Shown: positions 1 to 7,985 of the stretch, one piece after another | Numbering within the stretch: the stretch's first letter is position 1 | Layout of the letters: each line of letters begins with the position of its first letter | Source: Candidatus Woesearchaeota archaeon | GTDB taxonomy: Archaea; Nanobdellota; Nanobdellia; Woesearchaeales; ARS49 | Direction: 5' to 3' | Assembly (NCBI GenBank): GCA_016188265.1 | Contig: JACPID010000016.1 | Location: 1-51,683, forward strand | DNA: 51,683 nt | The notes under the pieces: model-generated | What the model was told of the DNA's origin: nothing | The model's input: the letters and a program-made list of their open reading frames with translations, nothing else | Databases searched by the model: none | Position numbers and translations under genes: made by a program

Positions 1-5
1 AAAAA

Positions 6-109
6 CGAGCCCTGGGGGATTTGAACCCCCGGCCATTCGGTTTCTTTTGTTAAGAAAAAACATACTTAATTAAGAGCCGAATGCTCTGACCAGGCTGAGC
101 TAAGGGCCC
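6..109 (-). tRNA. tRNA-Lys(CTT) with ~29-nt intron at 37/38 (approx. 42-70)
   Basis: Reverse complement: GGGCCCT TA GCTC..GAGC A TTCGG CTCTTA[intron]A CCGAA ..GGGGG TTCAAAT CCCCC AGGGCTC G; complete cloverleaf after intron removal. Confidence 0.93.
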
Positions 110-195
110 ATTTAATGTTAGAAAATAAAATTCTCTTTAAAAACTTTGCAGTGTTTACTCGAAAAGAATATAAATCACTGATAAATTATTGCATT

Positions 196-279
196 ATGAA
201 TTTAGAAAACTTAACTGAACAACTAAGAAAAGCATTACCTTTGATAGAACGATTTTGTAATAAATATGGTGTTAGGTAG
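196..279 (+). CDS. possible 27-aa small ORF (MNLENLTEQLRKALPLIERFCNKYGVR)
   Basis: ATG..TAG in the gap between the tRNA and the kinase gene; no other support. Confidence 0.2.
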   Translation: MNLENLTEQLRKALPLIERFCNKYGVR

Positions 280-308
280 AAAATAAAAATTGATAGCTTT
301 TTCATAAT

Positions 309-1448
309 ATGATTGATTTGCCTGTAAGAAAAAGAATTATAACAATTTCTGGAACACCTTGTTCTGGAAAATCAACAGTTAATAAAATATTAACTAACGA
401 ACTGAATTATGCTCCTTATTCTGTAGGATCAAAAGTTAAGCAATTAGCTTTAGAACAATGCATTGAGCCTGAAACATTTTACAGAGATAATGTAATTAAT
501 ATTAATGGAAAAAGAGAATCTTTAGATGAGTATTTGGATCATTACCAAAAAAAGTTAGGTGAAACAAAAGATAGGTTTATTTTAGATTCACGTCTGGGAT
601 TTTATTTTATTCCGCAATCTTTCAGAGTATTTCTTACATGTGATTTAGAAGAAACTGCAAGAAGAGCTTATTATGCAAAAAAGAATAATCCTGCATATGC
701 AACAAAAGAATACCAAAGTATAGCAAAATCAAAACAAACATTAATTGAACGAATGGAATTTGAAAAAGAGAATTATTTTAAAAAGTATGGTATTCCTGAT
801 TTTCATCAATCATTTTATTTTGATTTATTTATTGATACAACTATTAGAAATCAAAAATCTGTTGCTGAAGAAATTCTTGAAAAATATTCTATTTATGAAC
901 AAAGAACCAGAGAAATTGAAATCTTCATAAAAGGCTTTCAAACAATGATTACAGGTGAGGTTGTTTATTGCAGCTGTCCTTTGACAGGCGGAGAAAAACT
1001 TTATGAAGTGATGGAGAAATATGGTGTTAAAGATCGTAAAGAACTTTCTACAGAAGTGTTTGAAAAAGAAGTAATGGAGTGGAATGCTGAACAAGGAAGA
1101 ATTTTCGGAGATAAAATTCAGCGAAGAACAAAATCAACAATAATTCTGCCTGTTAAAATAGGAATTTCAGGCTGGTCACAAAAAGATTACATGGATGCAT
1201 GGAAGGAAATTATTAGAACAAAAACAAAAATTACTGCCTTTGAAAAAGGATGGGAATACTCAAATGGCTCAGTAGAAGAATATTTATTATCATTAATATG
1301 GGGAAAACTTGTATATGATCATAACTACCACAAGCTAAAAAAAGAAAAAGCTTTAGAAATTGTTTCAAATGCAGTTGAAAAGATACACAATAAAGGATTT
1401 AAATGCCTTGAATTAAAATTTTTTCTTGAACAATTAAAAAGGCAATAA
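309..1448 (+). CDS. cytidylate/adenylate kinase-like N-terminal domain (GTPCSGKST P-loop) fused to a second domain resembling DUF4406/nucleoside 2-deoxyribosyltransferase-like proteins
   Basis: Walker A motif; 379 aa, about twice the size of a kinase; C-terminal VVYCSCPLTGGEKLYE...W..I. Confidence 0.6.
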   Translation: MIDLPVRKRIITISGTPCSGKSTVNKILTNELNYAPYSVGSKVKQLALEQCIEPETFYRDNVININGKRESLDEYLDHYQKKLGETKDRFILDSRLGFYFIPQSFRVFLTCDLEETARRAYYAKKNNPAYATKEYQSIAKSKQTLIERMEFEKENYFKKYGIPDFHQSFYFDLFIDTTIRNQKSVAEEILEKYSIYEQRTREIEIFIKGFQTMITGEVVYCSCPLTGGEKLYEVMEKYGVKDRKELSTEVFEKEVMEWNAEQGRIFGDKIQRRTKSTIILPVKIGISGWSQKDYMDAWKEIIRTKTKITAFEKGWEYSNGSVEEYLLSLIWGKLVYDHNYHKLKKEKALEIVSNAVEKIHNKGFKCLELKFFLEQLKRQ

Positions 1449-1506
1449 GCAGGGAAAACTATATAAATAGAATAAGCCTAAACATGTTAGAAAGAGGTGA
1501 TATTAG

Positions 1507-1665
1507 ATGGCAAAGAGAAGAGCTAAAAGAGCGCCAGCAGCTAAATCCCGTGGATTAAATAGTGGACTTTGGAAGTCATTAAATGGAAATGAAGTATTGC
1601 TAGTAGGTCTTGCAGCAGTGCTTGCTGTTTTAGGAATAGTAATGATGGTTTTAAAAGCATTATAA
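1507..1665 (+). CDS. small single-TM protein, 52 aa (MAKRRAKRAPAAKSRGLNSGLWKSLNGNEVLLVGLAAVLAVLGIVMMVLKAL)
   Basis: Preceded by TATA-like tatataaat and SD-like gaggtgat; basic N-terminus plus one TM; below ORF-track size cutoff. Confidence 0.75.
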   Translation: MAKRRAKRAPAAKSRGLNSGLWKSLNGNEVLLVGLAAVLAVLGIVMMVLKAL

Positions 1666-1727
1666 GTTATTAAAGCATACAACCCCTTAATTTTTATAAA
1701 TACAAGCCTATTATTTTTTTATTTAAT

Positions 1728-2486
1728 ATGAAAGATATAATTCAGTTAATACTAAAAAGGCCTATGCTTTTTTTTTCAATAATTTTTATTGATATTGTTT
1801 TTATATTTTTGTATGGGGGCATTGTTGCATATTTTCAAGATAAAATAGCAGATCAATTTGCCTTAATGAGTCCTTCTTTAATTTCTCTTACAAAACAAGA
1901 TATTTTCTGGAATGCGCCATTTTTATTATTCACGCAACAAAATGTATGGCAGTACACAAAACAAATAATTATTCAATCAGTGCTACTTTATACTTGTATG
2001 TTGCTGTTAATAGTATTGTTTCAAGGAATGACGTGGTGGTTAAGCAATAATTTTTTTAAAAAAATTAATTTTGTCAAATTTATCAAAAAGTTTACAATCT
2101 TAAGTCTTATTTTATTTACACTTTACTCGATTTTAACAGTTGTGGATTTTTTTCTTGCTGTAAGAGAAAGGGTTGCAGAAAGATTATCAATGCCAATATC
2201 AGAACTATCGCAAACAGTTATTACAATAATTATTTTTACATTAATAATTTACAGTTTGTTTTGCTTTTCAGCTCAACGATTTGTTTTTAAAAAAGCTCCT
2301 TGGAAAAATTTATTTTTATTAGCAGGGCTTATTGCGTTTGTGTTTTTAGTATTACAAGCATTTTTATCAGTGCTAAACAATATTTCACCAGCAATATCAG
2401 TAAGTGCAGGATTTGTTTTATTATTTCCATTAATAGCTTGGGCTCGTATAAACTTGATAGAGGTTTTTTATGGTATGGACTCATAA
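1728..2486 (+). CDS. polytopic membrane protein of unknown function
   Basis: Multiple hydrophobic segments; overlaps lgt start by 17 bp. Confidence 0.75.
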   Translation: MKDIIQLILKRPMLFFSIIFIDIVFIFLYGGIVAYFQDKIADQFALMSPSLISLTKQDIFWNAPFLLFTQQNVWQYTKQIIIQSVLLYTCMLLLIVLFQGMTWWLSNNFFKKINFVKFIKKFTILSLILFTLYSILTVVDFFLAVRERVAERLSMPISELSQTVITIIIFTLIIYSLFCFSAQRFVFKKAPWKNLFLLAGLIAFVFLVLQAFLSVLNNISPAISVSAGFVLLFPLIAWARINLIEVFYGMDS

Positions 2487-3231
2487 TTTAGATCAGGCAA
2501 TTTTTAGAATAGGATCACTTGAGATAAGATGGTATGGTTTAATGTATGCTTTGTCATTCTTACTTGTGTACTGGTATGTTAAAAAAAGAATTATTGAAGG
2601 TAAAACTAATTTAAAAGAAGAACATCTTGATTGGATGCTAACTTGGGGAGCAATTAGCTTAATTATTGGCGCTAGATTATTTCAAGTAGTATTTTATGAT
2701 CCTTTTTACTATTTTACACATCCTTTGGATATACTTGCTGTTTGGAAGGGCGGATTAAGTTTTTTTGGAGGGCTTACTGGATTTATTATTGCAGGTATTA
2801 TTTGTATTAAAAAGTTCAAGCTTTCTTTTCAAGATATTTCAGATCAATTCACAGTGCCTTTGGCATTAGGGCAAGGACTTGGACGACTAGGAAATTTTAT
2901 CAATGGAGAACTATACGGCATACCAACAAATCTGCCTTGGGGTATTATTTTTCCAGGAACAAATCAACCAAGGCATCCCAATCAATTATATGAATTATTT
3001 TATAATTTAATAATTTTTGGAGTTTTATGGAGTTTAAAAAATAAACCAAAATATCAAGGTAGATTGTTGGGAATTTTTTTCATATTATACTCGTTTTTCA
3101 GGTTTGTAACTGAGTTTTTAAGAGCAGATAAAGAAACAGTTATAGGATTATTATCATTAAGCCAATGGTTATGTATTCCTGTGCTGATAATTGGTGTATG
3201 GTTATTTATGCGCCAGCATAGAAGTCTTTAA
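2470..3231 (+). CDS. lgt: prolipoprotein diacylglyceryl transferase
   Basis: IRWYGLMYALSF, GLSFFGGL, GQGLGRLGNFINGELYG, HPNQLYEL: Lgt signature. Confidence 0.93.
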   Translation: MVWTHNLDQAIFRIGSLEIRWYGLMYALSFLLVYWYVKKRIIEGKTNLKEEHLDWMLTWGAISLIIGARLFQVVFYDPFYYFTHPLDILAVWKGGLSFFGGLTGFIIAGIICIKKFKLSFQDISDQFTVPLALGQGLGRLGNFINGELYGIPTNLPWGIIFPGTNQPRHPNQLYELFYNLIIFGVLWSLKNKPKYQGRLLGIFFILYSFFRFVTEFLRADKETVIGLLSLSQWLCIPVLIIGVWLFMRQHRSL

Positions 3232-3240
3232 ATATAATTA

Positions 3241-4287
3241 ATGTTAATAAACAATAAAATGGGGTTGAGAAAAAGTTTTTTATTAATACTTTTATTAGTT
3301 TTATTTTTATTAATTTCATGTTCTAAAGAAACAAAAAAAGTTGATATTCCTAAAACCCCTAGTTTTGGTTTAACACAAAAACAAGGAAATATTTATGTTG
3401 TTTTTGATTTATCAGAAAACCTGCCAGAAGCAATTTCAAAAGTTGTGCTTGAACTAAATGATATTAAAGTATGGAAAGGCTCTGAAGAGTATTCTATTTC
3501 AGATAAAAAAAGCAGTATAAAAGAAAAAACACTTCTAGGATACAAATTAGTAAGCCAACAAAATTATGATGCAGTTAGTTTTCAAATCAAAGAAGTTCTT
3601 GTAACAATTGATGGTAAAGATCAGAAAGTTATTGTGCCTGTTCAAGCTATTAAAATACCTGTTTTATTTGAAGTAAAAGACAACCTGCAAACAATAATAG
3701 TGGCTAAACTTCTTTCTGAAAACTCATTTAATCGCGTTGGATCTTCAGAGCTTGCATTCTTGCCTGTTTTTGAAGTACAAGTTAGTAATGCGCAAGAGGT
3801 TGTTGTAAAAAGTGATACAACATTTGAAACAGTAGAAAAAATTCTAATTTCTAATGAAGTAGTAAGCGTTAACTTAAAAGGAGCAATAATAAGTGGAAAA
3901 GTAACACAACCTTTACTTATAGTTAAAGATGGAAGAGTTGTTGAAACAGAACTTGTTCAAGATTTACCAAACATGCCTCAATTGCTTGTTGAGAAACCTG
4001 AAAAATCAACAACAGTTGTAATGTCAGAAGATGAATTTAAAACAAGCTTATATAACGGAATGTTAAGCCCTTCACAAATAGTTCTTCCACAAGAAAATGT
4101 TCATTTAAGAGTAAAAAGCAGAGATGATGAGTATAAATTAGAAATAACTGATTTAACAGCGCCATTTATTATTCCTGCAAATGGCGACTATATTCTTAAA
4201 CTTCAGTTAAAAGAAAAAAAAGCGTATCCTGTAAAATGCCACTCGCCATGCAAAGGAAAAATACTAGGATATGTAATTGTCAAATAA
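3241..4287 (+). CDS. predicted lipoprotein, 348 aa
   Basis: N-terminal LLILLLVLFLLISC lipobox; directly downstream of lgt. Confidence 0.7.
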   Translation: MLINNKMGLRKSFLLILLLVLFLLISCSKETKKVDIPKTPSFGLTQKQGNIYVVFDLSENLPEAISKVVLELNDIKVWKGSEEYSISDKKSSIKEKTLLGYKLVSQQNYDAVSFQIKEVLVTIDGKDQKVIVPVQAIKIPVLFEVKDNLQTIIVAKLLSENSFNRVGSSELAFLPVFEVQVSNAQEVVVKSDTTFETVEKILISNEVVSVNLKGAIISGKVTQPLLIVKDGRVVETELVQDLPNMPQLLVEKPEKSTTVVMSEDEFKTSLYNGMLSPSQIVLPQENVHLRVKSRDDEYKLEITDLTAPFIIPANGDYILKLQLKEKKAYPVKCHSPCKGKILGYVIVK

Positions 4288-4300
4288 CATTGAGCGATTT

Positions 4301-5143
4301 TTACCAAGCAGATCTTTTAATATACTCTTGCAATATATCTTTAACTGTAATTATTCCAATTGGTTCTTGATTTTCACAAAGAACAACGCTTGTAACATTA
4401 TTATCAACCATTTTTTTAATTACTTCAGATATTTTTAAAGAACTAGCGCAAGTTACACAAGTTGGAAGCCTAGTCATTATATTGCTTAAAGGCTGTTTAT
4501 TCAGATCTTGTTTTTCACCAATGCCATAACCGCTTTTTTTTCCTTTTTGATGTGAAGCAGCTTTTGAGATGTGTACTCCTTGACATCTGGGCCATACATG
4601 AAAATGCGAATATAAATCAACATAACTAACTATTCCTGATAATTTATTATTTGTTCCAATTACAGGCGCACGATCAACATTTTTTTCCTTCATAACATTA
4701 ACTGCATATCCTATAGGAGTATTTTCTGAAAGAACCAGCAATCCTTTTTTTGTAGCTGCTTCAGCAATACTAATACCTTTAAAAAAAGAAGTTAAAGAAG
4801 GAAGAATATCAATAGCATGAACAACTCCATTGACTTTGTCTTTATCAAAAACAGGCAAAACTCTGACATCTGCAGTAACAAATAATTTTGCCATTTTTGA
4901 TTCATCATCAGAAAGCTGCAATTTAGGAACATGTTTTAAAACATGTTTTAAAGTCATTTTATCAGGGTCTAATCGTGAACGTATTAAATATTTTTTATCA
5001 GCATATCCTGCATATTTTTTTCCAGAAAATAACAAAGCATACTGCTGATTTTTTTTAAGTATAACACCCATGAATTTTGAAACTGTATCTTTTATATCAA
5101 GTGAAATAAAGCTTGTTTTCATAATATCTTTTGCTTGAGTCAT
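4301..5143 (-). CDS. multi-CBS-domain protein
   Basis: Repeated CBS motifs (VLPVFDKDKVNGVVHAIDIL, APVIGTNNKLSGIVSYVDLY, SVVLCENQEPIGIITVKDIL). Confidence 0.85.
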   Translation of the reverse strand: MTQAKDIMKTSFISLDIKDTVSKFMGVILKKNQQYALLFSGKKYAGYADKKYLIRSRLDPDKMTLKHVLKHVPKLQLSDDESKMAKLFVTADVRVLPVFDKDKVNGVVHAIDILPSLTSFFKGISIAEAATKKGLLVLSENTPIGYAVNVMKEKNVDRAPVIGTNNKLSGIVSYVDLYSHFHVWPRCQGVHISKAASHQKGKKSGYGIGEKQDLNKQPLSNIMTRLPTCVTCASSLKISEVIKKMVDNNVTSVVLCENQEPIGIITVKDILQEYIKRSAW

Positions 5144-5278
5144 TCATATCACTTTTTTTTATATAGACCTTTCTGCAAAATTAATTTATAAACTTTGTGT
5201 TTTACAATGAAAGCTTATGCTTGTAAAGCAAAAAGTTTAAATATTCGGATAAGTAATTGTTTTAAGAGGGATAAGTAA

Positions 5279-5689
5279 ATGAGAGAATTTTTATCTAAAC
5301 TTAAAAAAAAATTAACAAGTCCTAGTTACGAAGATCTAGAACAAGAAGAAGGATATGTTGAAATTGATACTGATGTAAGTGAACTTAAAGCAAAAGCTGT
5401 TGTAAGGCCATTTCAAGTTGAAGAATTTGAAGATCTTAAACCAATTTTAGACTCGCTCAGGGAAGGAAAAACAATTGCCATTATTAATATAAAACCAATA
5501 AAAGATAAAGACATTGTTGAACTTAAAAGAGCAGTAAATAAACTAAAGAAAACAGCAGATGCAATTGGCGGTGAAATAGCAGGCTTTGGAGAAGATTACC
5601 TCATTGTAACTCCAGGATTTGCAAAAATTTATCGTTCTAAACAAACAAAAACAGTCGCTTCATCAGAAAATACTAATTCTCAAGAATAA
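5279..5689 (+). CDS. sepF: SepF-like cell division protein
   Basis: 136 aa; VVRPFQVEEFEDLKPILDSLREGKTIAIINIKP...FGEDYLIVTPGFAKIY. Confidence 0.85.
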   Translation: MREFLSKLKKKLTSPSYEDLEQEEGYVEIDTDVSELKAKAVVRPFQVEEFEDLKPILDSLREGKTIAIINIKPIKDKDIVELKRAVNKLKKTADAIGGEIAGFGEDYLIVTPGFAKIYRSKQTKTVASSENTNSQE

Positions 5690-5702
5690 AAAAACATAAT
5701 AT

Positions 5703-5722
5703 GTCAAAAACTACCTACTAGT
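5703..5722 (-). repeat. remnant of the structured intergenic element (terminal arm)
   Basis: TGTCAAAAACTACCTACTAG matches the end of copy B. Confidence 0.6.
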
Positions 5723-5751
5723 GAAATCTTAGTGTTTTAGTTTTTTTTACT

Positions 5752-5839
5752 GGGGTGGTAGTCTAGCTTGGTTTAGGATACCGGTCTCGGGTAATTTCGA
5801 GAACACCGGTGATCGCAGGTTCAAATCCTGCCCATCCCA
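5752..5839 (+). tRNA. tRNA-Pro(CGG) with 12-nt intron TAATTTCGAGAA at 37/38
   Basis: GGGGTGG..CCATCCC A acceptor; anticodon loop CTCGGG|intron|C; BHB with CTCG/CGAG helix and bulges GG|T and AA|C. Confidence 0.9.
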
Positions 5840-5949
5840 TTTTTCGCTCTTTGAACCGTAAAGATTCTTTTCTTTGTTTTTACCTATGATAAACAGCTAA
5901 ATAAACTGTGAATTTTTTGAGGCAAATAGGAAGTTTTAAATATATTTAG

Positions 5950-5965
5950 GTATACTTTAGTATAC
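5950..5965. promoter_or_regulatory. palindromic operator candidate GTATAC-TTTA-GTATAC upstream of toxin-antitoxin pair
   Basis: Two GTATAC copies immediately before the start codon. Confidence 0.5.
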
Positions 5966-5966
5966 G

Positions 5967-6215
5967 GTGATAATGATGGAATCTACAACTATGAAAGTAT
6001 ATGGAAATACAAAACACCAATTAGACAAGTTTAGAGAGTATAAGAATGAAAGTTATGATGAGGTAATTAAAAAATTGATTTACATAGCTAAAAATGCAAG
6101 AAAACAACCAGAACTAAGTAGAGATGCAGTTGAGTCAATTGAAAAAGCAAGAAAAAGAATAAAATCCGGCAAATTTGTAACTGAAGAAGAAGCTGAAAAG
6201 AGGCTTGGCTTTTAA
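5967..6215 (+). CDS. antitoxin, short RelB/VapB-like DNA-binding protein
   Basis: 82 aa; start and stop overlap downstream RelE-like gene. Confidence 0.75.
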   Translation: MIMMESTTMKVYGNTKHQLDKFREYKNESYDEVIKKLIYIAKNARKQPELSRDAVESIEKARKRIKSGKFVTEEEAEKRLGF

Positions 6216-6472
6216 TGTATAAAGTAATATTCGATTCTGAAGCGATTAATTTCTTAGAAAAAGCAGAGAAGGATATATCTAAAAGAATTTGGAGTAAAAT
6301 AATGACAACGAAAGAAAAACCGCATCGATCATTTGAGAGATTATCTGGAAGAAAAGATTACAAGTTAAGAATTGGAGATTACAGAGCAATCGCAGATATA
6401 GATGATAAAAATCAAAGAATAGAAATAACATTAATAGATCACAGAAGTAGAGTTTACAAGAGATTAAAATAA
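6215..6472 (+). CDS. RelE/ParE-family toxin
   Basis: MYKVIFDSEAINFLEKAEKDISKRIWSKI...LRIGDYRAIADID...HRSRVYKRL. Confidence 0.88.
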   Translation: MYKVIFDSEAINFLEKAEKDISKRIWSKIMTTKEKPHRSFERLSGRKDYKLRIGDYRAIADIDDKNQRIEITLIDHRSRVYKRLK

Positions 6473-6678
6473 AATTTAATGAGAAGTAAAATTTTGAAAA
6501 CAAAGATTTCAACAATGCATGATTTTATTAATATTATTATATATCTTCTTTGTTATTTTAGAACTTTCAATAAGAGGAATCATTCCAGCACAAACAACAC
6601 AATTATACTAACAAACTAAAACTACAATCAGCAGATAATACAAAACAGAATTCTACAGAACAATATTGAGTTTCCCAT

Positions 6679-7275
6679 TTATTTGCTTTTGTTTCTTCCT
6701 CTTAGCTCTACTTTTTCTAATCTCTTCAAAACAATATCTGCTTTATCAAAGTGTTTTGCATATGATTTGATAATTGCGTTCCAGCAATCTTTGTAAACTA
6801 AAGAGTGTCTTGCATTAAGAGTGTTTTTCAAAAGGTGCAGATCAACTGCTTTGTCTTCTTCTTTTAATGAAAAAAAACTAAGACCGAAATCAATTAAAAA
6901 AAGATTTTTTTTATTTACAATCATGTTTGCAGTTGTTAAATCATCATGAATAATATTTTTTGAATGCAAAATTCCAACAAGTTTTCCTATATGTTCACCC
7001 CATAAAACAGGATTGTTATCAAGTTGAGATCTTAACAGTTTTCCAGGGATGAATTCCATTTCAATTTTCATTGATTTATCACACATAGAATATAATTTTG
7101 GGCTTGGAAAGTTTAAAATTGATAATTTTTCTAGAATTTTTGCTTCGCGTCTAGTCCTAAATGAGCGTAATTGGTTGTCAAGTCCAGATAATCTATATTT
7201 TTTAGAAATGCGTTCTTTTATTATTTTATTTCCTTCTTTTTTAAGAATAGCTTCAGCACCTTGAGCTATTATCAT
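6679..7275 (-). CDS. bud32: Bud32 (KEOPS) Kae1-associated kinase
   Basis: QGAEAIL; IIHDDLTTANMIV; LIDFGLSFFS..EDKAVDLHLL..L. Confidence 0.92.
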   Translation of the reverse strand: MIIAQGAEAILKKEGNKIIKERISKKYRLSGLDNQLRSFRTRREAKILEKLSILNFPSPKLYSMCDKSMKIEMEFIPGKLLRSQLDNNPVLWGEHIGKLVGILHSKNIIHDDLTTANMIVNKKNLFLIDFGLSFFSLKEEDKAVDLHLLKNTLNARHSLVYKDCWNAIIKSYAKHFDKADIVLKRLEKVELRGRNKSK

Positions 7276-7895
7276 GTTTCTGCTGCTTTTGCCTGTTCTG
7301 TAACAAGAGTTTTTAGTTGCTCGCTTTGAACTGATTTTTTACTTATGAGAACTTGGCGAAATTCTGAAGTTGAGAGTGGATAAGTTTTTTTGAGGTGTTG
7401 GGATAGTGATTTTTGCATATTTTTTTGAATAATTGTTTCAAAAAAATTATTTGCAGTTAGTTTTTTTGCTTCTTCTTGAACAAATGCTTGTGCTTTTTTA
7501 TTAAGTTGTGCTAGAACAATGCTTGTTGTTGGATTTTTAGTTATCAATAATAATTTTGTTCTTAAAACAACATTATCTTTTGTACAAACTAAAAATGAAA
7601 TATCAATTCTTTTTTTTCCTTTTCTTATTAATCTTTTAATTGTAGAAGGAAGAATTGTATAACTTTTGAGTTCGCAAACAACTCCATCATCAACAATTTT
7701 TTCTGCATGAAATTTTAGTTCAACACCTTGTCTTTGAGGGTCTCCTGTTAATGTAGTTAAACTTACTTTAGCTGAACGCCCCAATATTTGAGATGGATCT
7801 TCAACAAAAGTTTCTCCAATAACAGAGTTGCCCATCCATTCAGGACTAAAAAGATGTATCCATTTTTTTTTCTTCACAATTTTTGCTCTTGCCAT
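7272..7895 (-). CDS. rps3ae: 30S ribosomal protein eS1 (Rps3ae); start placed at MARAKIVKKKKW
   Basis: KKKKWIHLFSPEWMGNSVIGET...GRSAKVSLTTLTGDPQRQ. Confidence 0.93.
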   Translation of the reverse strand: MARAKIVKKKKWIHLFSPEWMGNSVIGETFVEDPSQILGRSAKVSLTTLTGDPQRQGVELKFHAEKIVDDGVVCELKSYTILPSTIKRLIRKGKKRIDISFLVCTKDNVVLRTKLLLITKNPTTSIVLAQLNKKAQAFVQEEAKKLTANNFFETIIQKNMQKSLSQHLKKTYPLSTSEFRQVLISKKSVQSEQLKTLVTEQAKAAET

Positions 7896-7985
7896 TGTAA
7901 AACTAAGTAGCAAGGAATGATTTAAAAAGGTTGCGCTTCTTATCGATATCATTATATAATCATTGCAGTTCAATGCAGTTGGAAA

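Noticed and set aside
745-1094. ORFs 745-930 (+) and 825-1094 (-)
   Set aside because: Lie inside the kinase-fusion gene in other frames; low-complexity translations expected from AT-rich sequence.
4921-4958. Repeat acatgttttaaaacatgttttaaa as a mobile or regulatory palindrome
   Set aside because: Falls within the CBS protein and encodes the repeated peptide LKHVLKHVP; explained by coding.
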